A stretch of DNA of 64,000 bases, taken from NCBI GenBank assembly GCA_013388855.1, contig JACAEM010000038.1:1-64000 (forward strand), written 5' to 3'. Shown here piece after piece: positions 51,953 through 61,742 of the stretch. The notes beneath the pieces are model-generated. The model made no database searches, had not been told where the DNA came from, and saw only the letters and a program-made list of their open reading frames with translations. The first letter of the stretch is position 1, and every line of letters starts with the position of its first letter. A program made the translations under genes and the position numbers. This stretch comes from Chloroflexota bacterium. GTDB taxonomy: Bacteria; Chloroflexota; Anaerolineae; Anaerolineales; Villigracilaceae.

Positions 51953-52796
51953 GGGCAAGTATCCTGTCCAATTCTTTTTGCACGAGGGCAGTCCTTTCAT
52001 CGCGGAGCAAGGGCAGGCGCGCCCGCGTGCGGCGAAGCTGGTTCAAATCCAATTCTGCAAAGGTGAGAGCTTCTTCAAAATAAGGACCCTGTGCGACCAA
52101 ATCCCCATTCGGGTCGTTGACCGTTGCCCCGCCCCAGAAGAGCAAGCCATCTTCAAAACCAACGCGGTTGCAATGCGCCACAAAGGATGTGAACATACTG
52201 GCATAGGCCTTGTTCACCCGTTCCACCCAGCGCGCAGAGTCGAGCTTTTCCTTGTCGTTCAAGCCGCGTCCGGGGGAGGCAGATGAAAAGATCATGAGGT
52301 CAGCGCCATCGAGCCAGAGCAGGTATGGCGGCGAGGCATGCCAAAAATCTTCACAGATGAGCAGCCCGACCCGCCCAAAGCGTGTATCAAACGAACGGAT
52401 CGAGTCGCCCCAGGCGAAGAAACGTCCTTCATCGAAGAGCCCATACGTAGGCAGATACACTTTGTGGTGCACGTGCACGACCTTTCCGCCGGATAAATAG
52501 GCGGAAGCGATGAAGAAACGGTGGCGTTCGTCCTCGTCAACGAAGCCAATCACAAGGTCCAAGTCATGACTCGCTTTGAGGAGATGTTTGAAAACAGGGT
52601 CATCCTCCGTTGGGCGGTGAGCAACGGAGGCGACAATATCCTGTAAGACGTATCCCGTCAGCGAAAGCTCAGGGAAGACCAATAAATCAGCCTTGTTTGA
52701 TTTCGCCCGCTTGATGTAGTCTATATGTTTTTCAAGGTTGGATTCGACATCCCCCAATTTGGTAGCGATTTGAGCGAGTGCAAGGTGGAGTTTCAT
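51933..52796 (-). CDS. carbon-nitrogen hydrolase (nitrilase superfamily), likely partner of NadE
   Basis: LLVFPELSLTGY, VYLPTYGLFDEGRFF, VGLLICEDFWHAS (E-K-C triad). Confidence 0.93.
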   Translation of the reverse strand: MKLHLALAQIATKLGDVESNLEKHIDYIKRAKSNKADLLVFPELSLTGYVLQDIVASVAHRPTEDDPVFKHLLKASHDLDLVIGFVDEDERHRFFIASAYLSGGKVVHVHHKVYLPTYGLFDEGRFFAWGDSIRSFDTRFGRVGLLICEDFWHASPPYLLWLDGADLMIFSSASPGRGLNDKEKLDSARWVERVNKAYASMFTSFVAHCNRVGFEDGLLFWGGATVNDPNGDLVAQGPYFEEALTFAELDLNQLRRTRARLPLLRDERTALVQKELDRILARGRSNH

Positions 52797-52822
52797 CGCC
52801 CAAATCTTACCACTAAAATTAA

Positions 52823-52853
52823 GACCGCAACGTTCTGAAAGAACGTTGCGGTC
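52823..52853. terminator. perfect 14-bp hairpin
   Basis: GACCGCAACGTTCT-gaa-AGAACGTTGCGGTC between 52.8-kb genes; no strong T run. Confidence 0.6.
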
Positions 52854-52872
52854 ATTGCAGTGGATTGGGTAG

Positions 52873-53262
52873 TTAACTCTCTTCGGCTCTGCCAAACAGT
52901 CCTTGTTTGTCAAACCAGGGTTTGAGAATCAGATAGGCGCCGAGGATGATGAGCAGGAGTGCTCCGCCGAGATCGAATTTGAAGCTGATTTGGGCGAGTC
53001 CACCGACCAGGGCAAGGATGCCGAGGAAGGTGGTGAAGCCGCTCATGCGCAGACCGTTGAGGTAGCGCGCCGCGTTCAGTCCGAGCAGGATCAGTCCGAT
53101 GCCAACATCCCAGGTTCCTTCAGGGAGGTTAAGGTCTTTCAGCAGGAATTGTCCGCCGAGCATGATGAGGAAGAGCCCCCAGAAGGCGGTTTCAAGGCGC
53201 TTGTTGAGAGCGGCTTTTTCAGGATCTTTGACGGGTGCGGGTTTGGAAGTTTGTTCGGACAT
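52873..53262 (-). CDS. small membrane protein
   Basis: Four hydrophobic segments after a charged N-terminus (MSEQTSKPAPVKDPEKAALNKRLE). Confidence 0.65.
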   Translation of the reverse strand: MSEQTSKPAPVKDPEKAALNKRLETAFWGLFLIMLGGQFLLKDLNLPEGTWDVGIGLILLGLNAARYLNGLRMSGFTTFLGILALVGGLAQISFKFDLGGALLLIILGAYLILKPWFDKQGLFGRAEES

Positions 53263-53384
53263 TTCAGTTTCTCCTATTGAAAAACATGGTTCTAGTTTTA
53301 TGTACGAACAGATCGGCATTCAAGTTGCTATTTCTACTTGCGCACGAAAACAAAAACGCACCCTTACGGATGCGATTTCGTCAG

Positions 53385-53472
53385 CGGGAAGGGAGGGATT
53401 CGAACCCTCGGTGGACACGAGGCCCACAACGGTTTTCGAGACCGTCCCATTCAACCACTCTGGCACCTTCCC
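53385..53472 (-). tRNA. tRNA-Ser (CGA)
   Basis: GGGAAGG/CCTTCCC acceptor stem, anticodon loop CTCGAAA, long variable arm, G73, GGTTCGAATCC T-arm. Confidence 0.95.
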
Positions 53473-53501
53473 AATATTCGGTTTGCGGGCGGGATTATAA
53501 C

Positions 53502-54908
53502 TTAAATTTCATAGGCGGAATGTAATTCAGGGTAGTAGACTTCGCGCAGGTTATTTTCCCTTAGTTTCTCGGTCAGCATCGCGGCTTGTTTTTCTTCGCC
53601 GTGCACAAGGAAAATTCTTTTCACTGTATTTTTCACATTGACGGCATATTTCGTCAGCAAATCCTGCCCGGCATGGCCGGAAAGCCCGCCGATGGTCGCC
53701 ACCTCCGCCTGAACAGTGTATGGCTCGCCGAAAATCTTGATACGTTTCTCGCGGTCTGCCAGGCGCCGTCCCAGCGTGTACGGCGCCTGCCAGGAAACAA
53801 TGCAAACCGTATTACGCGGATTCTCGATATTGTTTCGCAAATGATGCAGAATCCGCCCGGTCTCCGCCATCCCCGAAGCAGAAATGATGATCATCGGGTC
53901 TTTGCGCAGGTTCAACGCCTTCGACTCCTCGACAGACTGGACGTACTTCAGCATCTTGAAATCAAGAGCAGGATGGCGCGCCTCTTCCACAAACTGCCTC
54001 GTTTCGGCATCGAAACATTCAGGATGCTTTTTGAAGATCTGCGACGCATTCACCGCCAGCGGACTATCGACGAACACCGGCACACGAGGCACATCGCCAT
54101 CGTGCATCATTTCATTGAGGTTATATACCAGTTCCTGCGTGCGCCCCACTGCAAAAGCCGGAATAATGACCTTGCCATTCCGCTTGATCGTCCGTCTCAC
54201 AACATCACGAAACTCGCTGTACGCCAGGGACGGATCATTGTGAAGTTTATCGCCGTAGGTCGACTCCATCAGGAGATAATCGACATTTTCCGGTAAAACC
54301 GGATCCCGCAACAATGGAAGCTTATATCGTCCGATGTCACCGGAGAACCAAAACCGGATCTTCCTTCCCTTTTCTTCGATTTCCAGCGAGACTGCCGCAG
54401 AACCGAGAATATGACCGGCCTCCACCAGGCGGGCAACTACACCGGGCACCGGCTCAAAAGGCTGGTTGTAATCCACACTACGGAAAAGGTCGGCGGCGTG
54501 TTGAGCGTCCACTTCTGTGTACAACGGCTCGATGGGTTCCTCGCCGCGTGCCCGTCGTTTCTTGTTCACGAACTCCGCGTCCGATTCCTGAATGCGACCC
54601 GAATCCGCCATCATGATTGAAGCCAGATCGGCTGTCGCATGAGTGGCATACACAGGTCCCTCATACCCATCCTGGACCAGGTTGGGAAGATTGCCACAAT
54701 GATCAATGTGCGCATGGGAAAGGATCACCGCGTCGATTTTGCGAGGGTCGTAGGCAAAGTTCAAATTTCGGGAGTAGGTCTCCTCGCGTCGACCCTGATA
54801 CAGTCCGCAGTCTAGAAGGAGGCGGTGCCCGTTGATCTCCAGCAAATGCTGACTTCCCGTCACTGTGTGCGCGGCGCCGTGAAAATGGATTTTCAATTCA
54901 TCCTCCAA
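53502..54908 (-). CDS. MBL-fold/beta-CASP RNA-processing metallo-hydrolase
   Basis: LSHAHIDHCGNLP, FSGDIGRY, beta-CASP SASGMAETGRILHHL, LSGHAGQ. Confidence 0.93.
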   Translation of the reverse strand: MEDELKIHFHGAAHTVTGSQHLLEINGHRLLLDCGLYQGRREETYSRNLNFAYDPRKIDAVILSHAHIDHCGNLPNLVQDGYEGPVYATHATADLASIMMADSGRIQESDAEFVNKKRRARGEEPIEPLYTEVDAQHAADLFRSVDYNQPFEPVPGVVARLVEAGHILGSAAVSLEIEEKGRKIRFWFSGDIGRYKLPLLRDPVLPENVDYLLMESTYGDKLHNDPSLAYSEFRDVVRRTIKRNGKVIIPAFAVGRTQELVYNLNEMMHDGDVPRVPVFVDSPLAVNASQIFKKHPECFDAETRQFVEEARHPALDFKMLKYVQSVEESKALNLRKDPMIIISASGMAETGRILHHLRNNIENPRNTVCIVSWQAPYTLGRRLADREKRIKIFGEPYTVQAEVATIGGLSGHAGQDLLTKYAVNVKNTVKRIFLVHGEEKQAAMLTEKLRENNLREVYYPELHSAYEI

Positions 54909-56025
54909 TCAAGTTGTAAATCTGCGTTCCATATTTGGCGAACCGGGTCGGAGTTTTGCTCATCACCTTCTCCAACTCCTTCAAGTTCCTGGGCGGATTT
55001 TCAGCCAGCTTATTGAGATACACTTTTGGCAGGATGATATCGGACTCAACCGATAATTCCTTGGCGATCTTCTTTCTCCAGTTCTTGAGCTTTTCCAGAC
55101 GTTTGAGAGCCGCATCGTTCGGACGTTTGGGCTGCTCCGGTTTCACAAGCGGAGCACTCAGCCCACGCCGCATCGCGGATAAGATCTGGTCGCCCCACAG
55201 GTGAATCTGTCGGGTACTCATCCCGATTCCGGCAAGGTCGACATCCTTCTCCGGCAGGTTGCGGGCAATATCGAGCAGCATGTCATCTGAGATGACCTTG
55301 AACGCCGGGCGATCGAGTTTCTCGGCGATGAGATCGCGGCAGGCGCAGAGTTCGCTCAAGATCGTCAATTCGCGCGGAGAAACATCTTTGCGCATGCTGA
55401 ATCGCTTCCAGGATGCACCGTTGTTTCTCTCCTTCGGCTCGTTTACATCACAAGCGAGGGCAAAATCCTCACGCGCCAATCCCCAGCGATCTTTTTCCCG
55501 CAGCTCTCCTTCCAGCAGGTCACGCAATTGGAAAAGGTAATGGGTATCGAAACGCGCATAATCAATCTGTGCCGGAGTCAGTGGTCGCGCTCCCCAATCC
55601 GCTTTTTGATGGCGCTTGTCGATCTTTACTTCAAACTTTTCGGCAAGCAGATTGTCCAGCCCGACGAATTGGTAGCCAAGGATGCGCGCCGCCTGCATGG
55701 TATCGAAGAGATTGGCAAATTCGAATCCGAAATCGCGCCGGAGACAGACAAGGTCATACTCCGCAGCATGGAAGATTTTCTCAATTTTGGGATCGGCAAA
55801 CAACGGGGCAAGCGGACTCATGTCCTGGAGCACCAGCGGATCGACAACATAGTCTTTTTTGGGGGTCGAAAACTGGATAAGGCAGACTCGTTCGCGAAAG
55901 GCATGCAGGCTGTTCGATTCGGTGTCCACTGCAATGCGGGGTTGTGCGGAGAGGTCCACCACCATTTGATTGAATGTAGTTGGCTTGTCCACCCATATCG
56001 GTGGAGGCAATATCTGCTGGGTCAT
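54898..56025 (-). CDS. rnd: ribonuclease D (3'-5' exonuclease plus HRDC)
   Basis: AVDTESNSLHAFRERVCLIQFS; GWxLARxD-like; PLTPAQIDYARFDTHYLFQLRDLL; HRDC region. Confidence 0.92.
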   Translation of the reverse strand: MTQQILPPPIWVDKPTTFNQMVVDLSAQPRIAVDTESNSLHAFRERVCLIQFSTPKKDYVVDPLVLQDMSPLAPLFADPKIEKIFHAAEYDLVCLRRDFGFEFANLFDTMQAARILGYQFVGLDNLLAEKFEVKIDKRHQKADWGARPLTPAQIDYARFDTHYLFQLRDLLEGELREKDRWGLAREDFALACDVNEPKERNNGASWKRFSMRKDVSPRELTILSELCACRDLIAEKLDRPAFKVISDDMLLDIARNLPEKDVDLAGIGMSTRQIHLWGDQILSAMRRGLSAPLVKPEQPKRPNDAALKRLEKLKNWRKKIAKELSVESDIILPKVYLNKLAENPPRNLKELEKVMSKTPTRFAKYGTQIYNLIGG

Positions 56026-56074
56026 TGGGTGCGATTATAATCCCACATAATGCAGGGCAATTCGGCAAAATATC

Positions 56075-56506
56075 CTATAAGGTTTTTTCCATCACCAGTC
56101 CATCTTCCCCATCACTGTAATAGTTTCTCCAAACATCACAGGTACGATAGCCTTCCTGCTCATACAACGAGATGGCTCCGGTGTTGGAAACACGCACGGT
56201 CAACCGCACGCGCGGTAATTTGACACGTTCCTCACAGGCATGCAGGAGCGCGCGCCCGATGCCGCGTCGCTGATAAGGTGGGGAAACGCCGATAGTGGCG
56301 ATCCAAGCCACCCCTTGGGATGGACGCGGGTCGCCTGCCACGAATCCAACCATCTCGCCATCCTCCACCGCCTTCAAGCGGATCACTTCAGGCCATGTTA
56401 ATACCGCCATGAGGTCCAACAGAGACCAGGCATCCTTGTCGAAACAGGCATGTTCAAGACGGTGTAATGCTCCCAGATCAAGCAGGTTTGCGGGTTGAAT
56501 TTCCAT
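56075..56506 (-). CDS. GNAT N-acetyltransferase (RimI-like)
   Basis: ATIGVSPPYQRRGIGRALL, VRVSNTGAISLYEQEGY. Confidence 0.88.
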   Translation of the reverse strand: MEIQPANLLDLGALHRLEHACFDKDAWSLLDLMAVLTWPEVIRLKAVEDGEMVGFVAGDPRPSQGVAWIATIGVSPPYQRRGIGRALLHACEERVKLPRVRLTVRVSNTGAISLYEQEGYRTCDVWRNYYSDGEDGLVMEKTL

Positions 56507-56531
56507 TGTCAGCGGCATTGTATCAATAAAA

Positions 56532-56572
56532 AAGTAGAAAGTGGAAAATCTCTTCTCCACTTTCTACTCTCC
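56532..56572. repeat. inverted-repeat element, copy 1
   Basis: AGTAGAAAGTGGA...TCCACTTTCTACT; same core as 63524-63565. Confidence 0.75.
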
Positions 56573-56589
56573 TTTTATTTTTGCGAATA

Positions 56590-57498
56590 TTACTTTTTCA
56601 CATCTTTGCCGAGGAAATTATCCAACAAACTGGTAAATTCCATCGGGAAGATATATTTCGTGGACGGGCTCATACCCAATGACTTCAAGGTCTCGAAATA
56701 TTGCAGGGTCATGGTCTTCTGGTCGATGGTCTTGGCGGCAGCAAAGATAGTTTCAAGCGCCTGGGCAAAGCCTTGTGCGCGCAACAATTGTGCCTGCCGT
56801 TCACCTTCCGCTTGCAGGATCGCGGACTGCTTCTGACCTTCGGCACGCAGGATGTTGGACTGCTTTTCGCCTTCCGCCACGTTGACCGCGGCCTCGCGCG
56901 TACCGGTCGATTCGGTTACGACCGCGCGGCGGATACGTTCCGCAGACATCTGACGGTTCATGGCGTCCTGCACGTCGCGCGGCGGGATGATCTCGCGTAT
57001 TTCCACGTTGGTGACTTTCACACCCCAGCGCTCGGTTACTTCGTCGAGGCGGGTGCGGAGCATGTTGTTGATGTGTTCGCGTTCTGAAAGCACATCGTCG
57101 AGCGGAATACCACCGATGACTGCACGTAGGGTGGTCGCCGCGATACCAGCGGCGGCGGATTCAAAATTACCAACCTGTAACACGGATTCAGCCGGATCAA
57201 GCACCTTGTAGTACCACAGGAAGTCGATCGAGATCGGGGCTTTATCCTTGGTGATCGAAGTCTGATGAGGCACTTCGCGCACTTGTTCACGCAGGTCCAC
57301 CTTTACGGCACGGTCAATGACAGGGACAAGGAAGACGATTCCGGGTCCACGGGCGCCTACACAACGACCCAGCCGGAACACGACCAGACGCTGGTACTCG
57401 GGAACGATACGGATGGCATTGGCTACAAAAATAAAGCCAATGATCAGGATCGCGCCCACAAAACAGAAAAGTCCTCCACCTACACCGAGTATATCCAT
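56590..57498 (-). CDS. SPFH-domain slipin/stomatin-like protein
   Basis: VPEYQRLVVFRLGRCVGARGPGIVFLVPVIDRAVKVDLR; long EGEKQSNILRAEGQKQSAILQAEGERQAQLLRAQG coil. Confidence 0.95.
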   Translation of the reverse strand: MDILGVGGGLFCFVGAILIIGFIFVANAIRIVPEYQRLVVFRLGRCVGARGPGIVFLVPVIDRAVKVDLREQVREVPHQTSITKDKAPISIDFLWYYKVLDPAESVLQVGNFESAAAGIAATTLRAVIGGIPLDDVLSEREHINNMLRTRLDEVTERWGVKVTNVEIREIIPPRDVQDAMNRQMSAERIRRAVVTESTGTREAAVNVAEGEKQSNILRAEGQKQSAILQAEGERQAQLLRAQGFAQALETIFAAAKTIDQKTMTLQYFETLKSLGMSPSTKYIFPMEFTSLLDNFLGKDVKK

Positions 57499-57510
57499 AG
57501 TATTCTCCTT

Positions 57511-58116
57511 TTACGACTTGGTATTGGTTACTTTTTCGACAACGACCACAAATCCTTCTCTGCGGACGACACGGATCGTACTACCCGCAGGGATGGAACT
57601 CTCACTACGAGCCGACCATAATTCACCGCCCACTTGTACACTTCCTTCATCCAGGATCTTTGTCCGCGCCTCTCCGATCCTTCCGACCAGCCCGTCAAGG
57701 TCATGTATCGGTCTGGCACCCGCAGCTTCAATGGATTTGCGAACCGCAATCCAAAGAAAACCAGCCACGAGAACCGAGGAAACAATCGCTACGACCGGAT
57801 TGACTGCCATGATGCCGGTAGTGCGGGGAAAGAGAAAAACGGAACCCACCACCAGCAACAGAATGGACAAACCGAGGAACAATTCCCGTTTGGGTTTCCG
57901 AATCGCGTACACAAAGGGCACAAGGCTCAACACCAAAAGCGCCAGCGCCCACCAGTTGAAGGACAGGTTGTAAACCGCATATCCAGCGAGTACGAGACAG
58001 AAAAACGCCCCCACTTCAAACAGACCCGTCCCCGGCGAGACGATTGCCATGAAACCCAGCATCACGCCTGCCAGCAAAATGAGATACGCCACATTGGGTT
58101 CAAGCAGAAAATCCAT
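57511..58116 (-). CDS. NfeD family protein
   Basis: TM helices followed by an OB-like domain GLVGRIGEARTKILDEGSVQVGGELWSARSE; next to slipin. Confidence 0.88.
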   Translation of the reverse strand: MDFLLEPNVAYLILLAGVMLGFMAIVSPGTGLFEVGAFFCLVLAGYAVYNLSFNWWALALLVLSLVPFVYAIRKPKRELFLGLSILLLVVGSVFLFPRTTGIMAVNPVVAIVSSVLVAGFLWIAVRKSIEAAGARPIHDLDGLVGRIGEARTKILDEGSVQVGGELWSARSESSIPAGSTIRVVRREGFVVVVEKVTNTKS

Positions 58117-58271
58117 ATTGCCTCCAATTCATTATACAACAAGACCAGCTCATAATCCTAACTTATCTACGAGCCGTGGTACGAAAAGTTTTGAGAGGCG
58201 CGCTTCAAGACTATAATTAGCCCAACATTCAAACATCCTCGCCTGCGCGGCAGGCGGGGCAAGGAGATTTT

Positions 58272-59600
58272 GTGAAATTTAACAAGATTTGTATTCTCGG
58301 TCTCGGCTATATCGGACTGCCGACCGCGTCCACCTTCGCCGTAAACGGACTCAAGGTTCTCGGTGTGGACATCAACCCGAACATCGTCGAAACCCTCAAA
58401 AGAGGGGACATCCACATTCACGAGCCAGGGCTGCGCGATGTCGTCAAGCGGGCAATCGACTCGGGGAACCTTTCAGCCTCCACAAAGCCTGAAGAAGCCG
58501 ATGCCTTCATCATCGCTGTCCCAACACCATTCAAAGATCGCGAATCCGGTGACTTTGAGGGGCGCAAATACAAACTGGCAGATATGAGAGCCGTAATCTC
58601 TGCCACGGAAGCCATTGTGCCGTTCCTCCGTAAAGGGAATTTGGTCGTTCTGGAATCGACCTCCCCGCCTCGCACGACCGTCGATCTGGTCGCCCCCATT
58701 TTGGAACGTTCTGGGCTGAAAGCGGGCACCGATTTCTTCCTGTGCTATTCGCCGGAGCGGGTCCTGCCGGGGCAAATCCTGCGCGAATTGATTGAGAACG
58801 CCCGTGTCATTGGCGGCGTGACCCCCGAATCAGCAAAAGCCGGGCATGACCTCTACGCAACCTTTGTCAAAGGCAGGATCATCGAAACAGACTCGACCAC
58901 CGCCGAGATGGTCAAGATCATGGAGAATACCACCCGCGATGTGAACATTGCCATCGCCAACGAGTTTGCCCGCCTTGCCGAAAAATTTGGCGTGGATGTG
59001 TGGGAGGCCATCAGCCTCGCCAACCTGCACCCGCGCATCCACATCCTCAGCCCGGGGCCGGGTGTTGGCGGTCACTGCATCAGCGTGGACCCGTGGTTCT
59101 TCGTCGAAGCCGCACCGGAATTGACGCCGCTCATTTACCACGCGCGTCACGTCAATGATACGCAGCCCCACTTTGTAGTGGAAAAAGCCAGGCAGGCGCT
59201 CGGCGGTTTGAATGGTAAAAAGATCACTGCCCTCGGACTTGCCTACAAACCCGATGTGGACGACTTGCGCGAAAGCCCCGCCACTGAAGTCGTTCATTTG
59301 CTCCAAAAGGAAGGCGCGCAAGTCAAAGCATGGGAACCATTCAAACCTGATGCTAAAATGGATGGCATTCACATGGCGGAAAGTTTGCACGATGCGCTTC
59401 AGGACAGCGACCTCATCCTGCTGCTCGTCAAACACACGGAATTCGTCTCGCTCAAACCGGAAGGCATCATCTCCCAGACCAAAGCACGCGTCGCTCTTGA
59501 TACCGTCAATGCCTGGAAAATGGATGAATGGCAAAACGCAGGCTTCCAACTCCACCGCCTTGGCGATGGCAAATCGCCGGTCGCAAAGCATCAACCGTAA
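58272..59600 (+). CDS. wecC: UDP-N-acetyl-D-mannosamine dehydrogenase
   Basis: ICILGLGYIGLPTASTFA, YSPERVLPG, PGVGGHCISVDPWF, GLAYKPDVDDLRESPA. Confidence 0.93.
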   Translation: MKFNKICILGLGYIGLPTASTFAVNGLKVLGVDINPNIVETLKRGDIHIHEPGLRDVVKRAIDSGNLSASTKPEEADAFIIAVPTPFKDRESGDFEGRKYKLADMRAVISATEAIVPFLRKGNLVVLESTSPPRTTVDLVAPILERSGLKAGTDFFLCYSPERVLPGQILRELIENARVIGGVTPESAKAGHDLYATFVKGRIIETDSTTAEMVKIMENTTRDVNIAIANEFARLAEKFGVDVWEAISLANLHPRIHILSPGPGVGGHCISVDPWFFVEAAPELTPLIYHARHVNDTQPHFVVEKARQALGGLNGKKITALGLAYKPDVDDLRESPATEVVHLLQKEGAQVKAWEPFKPDAKMDGIHMAESLHDALQDSDLILLLVKHTEFVSLKPEGIISQTKARVALDTVNAWKMDEWQNAGFQLHRLGDGKSPVAKHQP

Positions 59601-59612
59601 ACCGCCAATCGC

Positions 59613-60734
59613 ATGAAGATTCTCTCCGTTCTTGGAACCCGCCCCGAAGCCGTAAAAATGGCTCCGATCATCCGTTTGCTGAGGGAGACGGCAGGCATCG
59701 AATCGCGTGTTTGCAACACTGCCCAACACCGTCAGATGATCGACCAGGTGTTGGATTTATTCGAGATTCAGCCGGAATACGATCTGGACCTGATGCGCGA
59801 GGGACAGACAATGGCGCAGGTCAGCGCAGGGGTGTTCACTCATCTTGACCCCATCCTTGGTGAATTCAACCCTGATTGGGTACTGGCAGTTGGTGATACA
59901 ACCACGGTCGTGACCACCTCCCTGCTAGCTTTTTACCGCAAGATCAAATTCGGACACATCGAAGCCGGTCTCCGCACCCACAACAAATGGCATCCCTTCC
60001 CGGAGGAAATCAATCGACGGCTGGCAACGGTCACCGCGGATTTGCATTTCGCGCCCACCGCCTGGTCACAGGGAAACCTTCTGCGTGAGGGCATCGAGCC
60101 GGAAAAAATTTTCGTCACCGGCAACCCGGTCATCGACGCGTTGAATTATGTCGCGCATCAGGAAGAGCCGAAAGAAATAACCGGCTTGCTCAATACCCTG
60201 GGTATTACCGACCACGCGGCTAAGAGACTGATTCTCGTCACTGCCCACCGCCGCGAGAACTTCGGTCAAGGCATGGAAAACATCTGCCACGCGCTTCGGC
60301 AACTGGCGCAACGCGAAGATGTCGAGATCGTTTACCCGGTCCACCTGAATCCAAACGTGCAGGAACCGGTCAATCGCATTTTAAGTGATGTGAAGCATGT
60401 CACACTCTTGCCGCCGCTGGATTATCTCCCGTTGGTGCACCTGATGAAACGCGCCTCGCTGATCCTTACCGATTCAGGCGGTATCCAGGAGGAGGCGCCA
60501 ACCTTTGGAATTCCCGTGCTGGTCATGCGCGAGACAACTGAACGTCCGGAGGGAATCGAAGCGGGAATCCTTAAACTGGTTGGAACGGAACCCAGTCGCA
60601 TCATCCGGGAAGCGAAGCGGCTGTTGGACGACCCAGCCGAATATACCAAAATGGCAAAAACAGCGAATCCCTACGGCGACGGTCACGCGGCAGAACGGAT
60701 CATCAACGCCTTATTAAGCACATCCCGAGGATGA
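59613..60734 (+). CDS. wecB: UDP-N-acetylglucosamine 2-epimerase (non-hydrolyzing)
   Basis: GTRPEAVKMAPIIRLL, VCNTAQHRQMIDQVL, GHIEAGLRT, TAHRRENFG, DSGGIQEEAPTFGIPVLVMRETTERPE. Confidence 0.97.
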   Translation: MKILSVLGTRPEAVKMAPIIRLLRETAGIESRVCNTAQHRQMIDQVLDLFEIQPEYDLDLMREGQTMAQVSAGVFTHLDPILGEFNPDWVLAVGDTTTVVTTSLLAFYRKIKFGHIEAGLRTHNKWHPFPEEINRRLATVTADLHFAPTAWSQGNLLREGIEPEKIFVTGNPVIDALNYVAHQEEPKEITGLLNTLGITDHAAKRLILVTAHRRENFGQGMENICHALRQLAQREDVEIVYPVHLNPNVQEPVNRILSDVKHVTLLPPLDYLPLVHLMKRASLILTDSGGIQEEAPTFGIPVLVMRETTERPEGIEAGILKLVGTEPSRIIREAKRLLDDPAEYTKMAKTANPYGDGHAAERIINALLSTSRG

Positions 60735-60782
60735 TGGGCTTATCCAAATTGACAAGCAGGACTCGTTCCCGGTATATCGAAT

Positions 60783-61742
60783 GTGTGTATAATGAATTCG
60801 ATGAAATTCGCAAGACGACTCGCCGTCGCATGGATAATTTTGTTTCTCCTGTTGCCATACAGCCCTGCTCAAGCGCAGTCAGAGGGTGTGAGTTTTTTTC
60901 CCGAAACCGGGCACTTTGTCAAAGGCAAATTTCTTGAATTTTATAACTCCGCCAAACAGCCGCTTCTTGTCTATGGATACCCGATCACGGAACAGATGAC
61001 ATCGAAGGACGGAAAGACGGTCCAATATTTTCAGCGGGCGCGTTTTGAACTGGGTAGAGACCTGTTTGGCAACCCGGCAATACACCTGACACCGCTTGGA
61101 GAGGTCACTTACCAACCGGACAGCCAACTCCGGCTCGAAAACCCTGTCGGATGCCAAGTATTCCTCAGTGGACATCGCGTCTGTTACGCCTTCCTCGATT
61201 TCTTCAAAACCAATGGAGGAGTGGCGCAATTTGGAAACCCCATTTCACCATTCGAATTTCATGATGGCGTTATTGTGCAATATTTCGAGAGGGCGCGCTT
61301 CGAATGGCGCGCGGATCGTCCCGAGGACCAACGCGTGGTCGTGAGCGATCTTGGGCGTGTCTATTTCGATCAGCTCGGTGAAGACACGGCACAACTCAAA
61401 CCGGTCACTCCGCAGGATGCCACGATCAACCCGGTCCTGTCCATCAAAGTGCGGGCTTTCGTGCAAAAGCCGGTAATGTCCGCAACGGGACAGCAAACCG
61501 TGTACGTTTTCGTCCACAACCAGACTCAGCAGGCCGTTTCAAATGCGAACGGCAAAGTCGTCATCCACTGGACAGACGGCAGCGTGGAGGAATATTTCTT
61601 CACCACAAATGCCTCAGGGGTGGGCACCGCGTCGTTCAGTTTTTCGGAACAGGAAAAAGGAATGCTGGTTCCAATAGACATCGTTGTCGCATATCAGGGG
61701 TTGACCAGCGTTACAACGACATCTTTCCGCATCTGGTATTAG
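60783..61742 (+). CDS. secreted protein of unknown function with internal repeats
   Basis: Signal peptide; repeated YFQRARFELG / YFERARFEWR units. Confidence 0.7.
   Translation: MCIMNSMKFARRLAVAWIILFLLLPYSPAQAQSEGVSFFPETGHFVKGKFLEFYNSAKQPLLVYGYPITEQMTSKDGKTVQYFQRARFELGRDLFGNPAIHLTPLGEVTYQPDSQLRLENPVGCQVFLSGHRVCYAFLDFFKTNGGVAQFGNPISPFEFHDGVIVQYFERARFEWRADRPEDQRVVVSDLGRVYFDQLGEDTAQLKPVTPQDATINPVLSIKVRAFVQKPVMSATGQQTVYVFVHNQTQQAVSNANGKVVIHWTDGSVEEYFFTTNASGVGTASFSFSEQEKGMLVPIDIVVAYQGLTSVTTTSFRIWY

Noticed and set aside
52823-52853. Perfect hairpin as possible mobile repeat
   Set aside because: Single copy in the window at a gene boundary; a plain transcription-end structure is the simpler reading.
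53235-53525. ORFs across tRNA-Ser (REGRDSNPRW...)
   Set aside because: Translation of tRNA sequence, no protein support.
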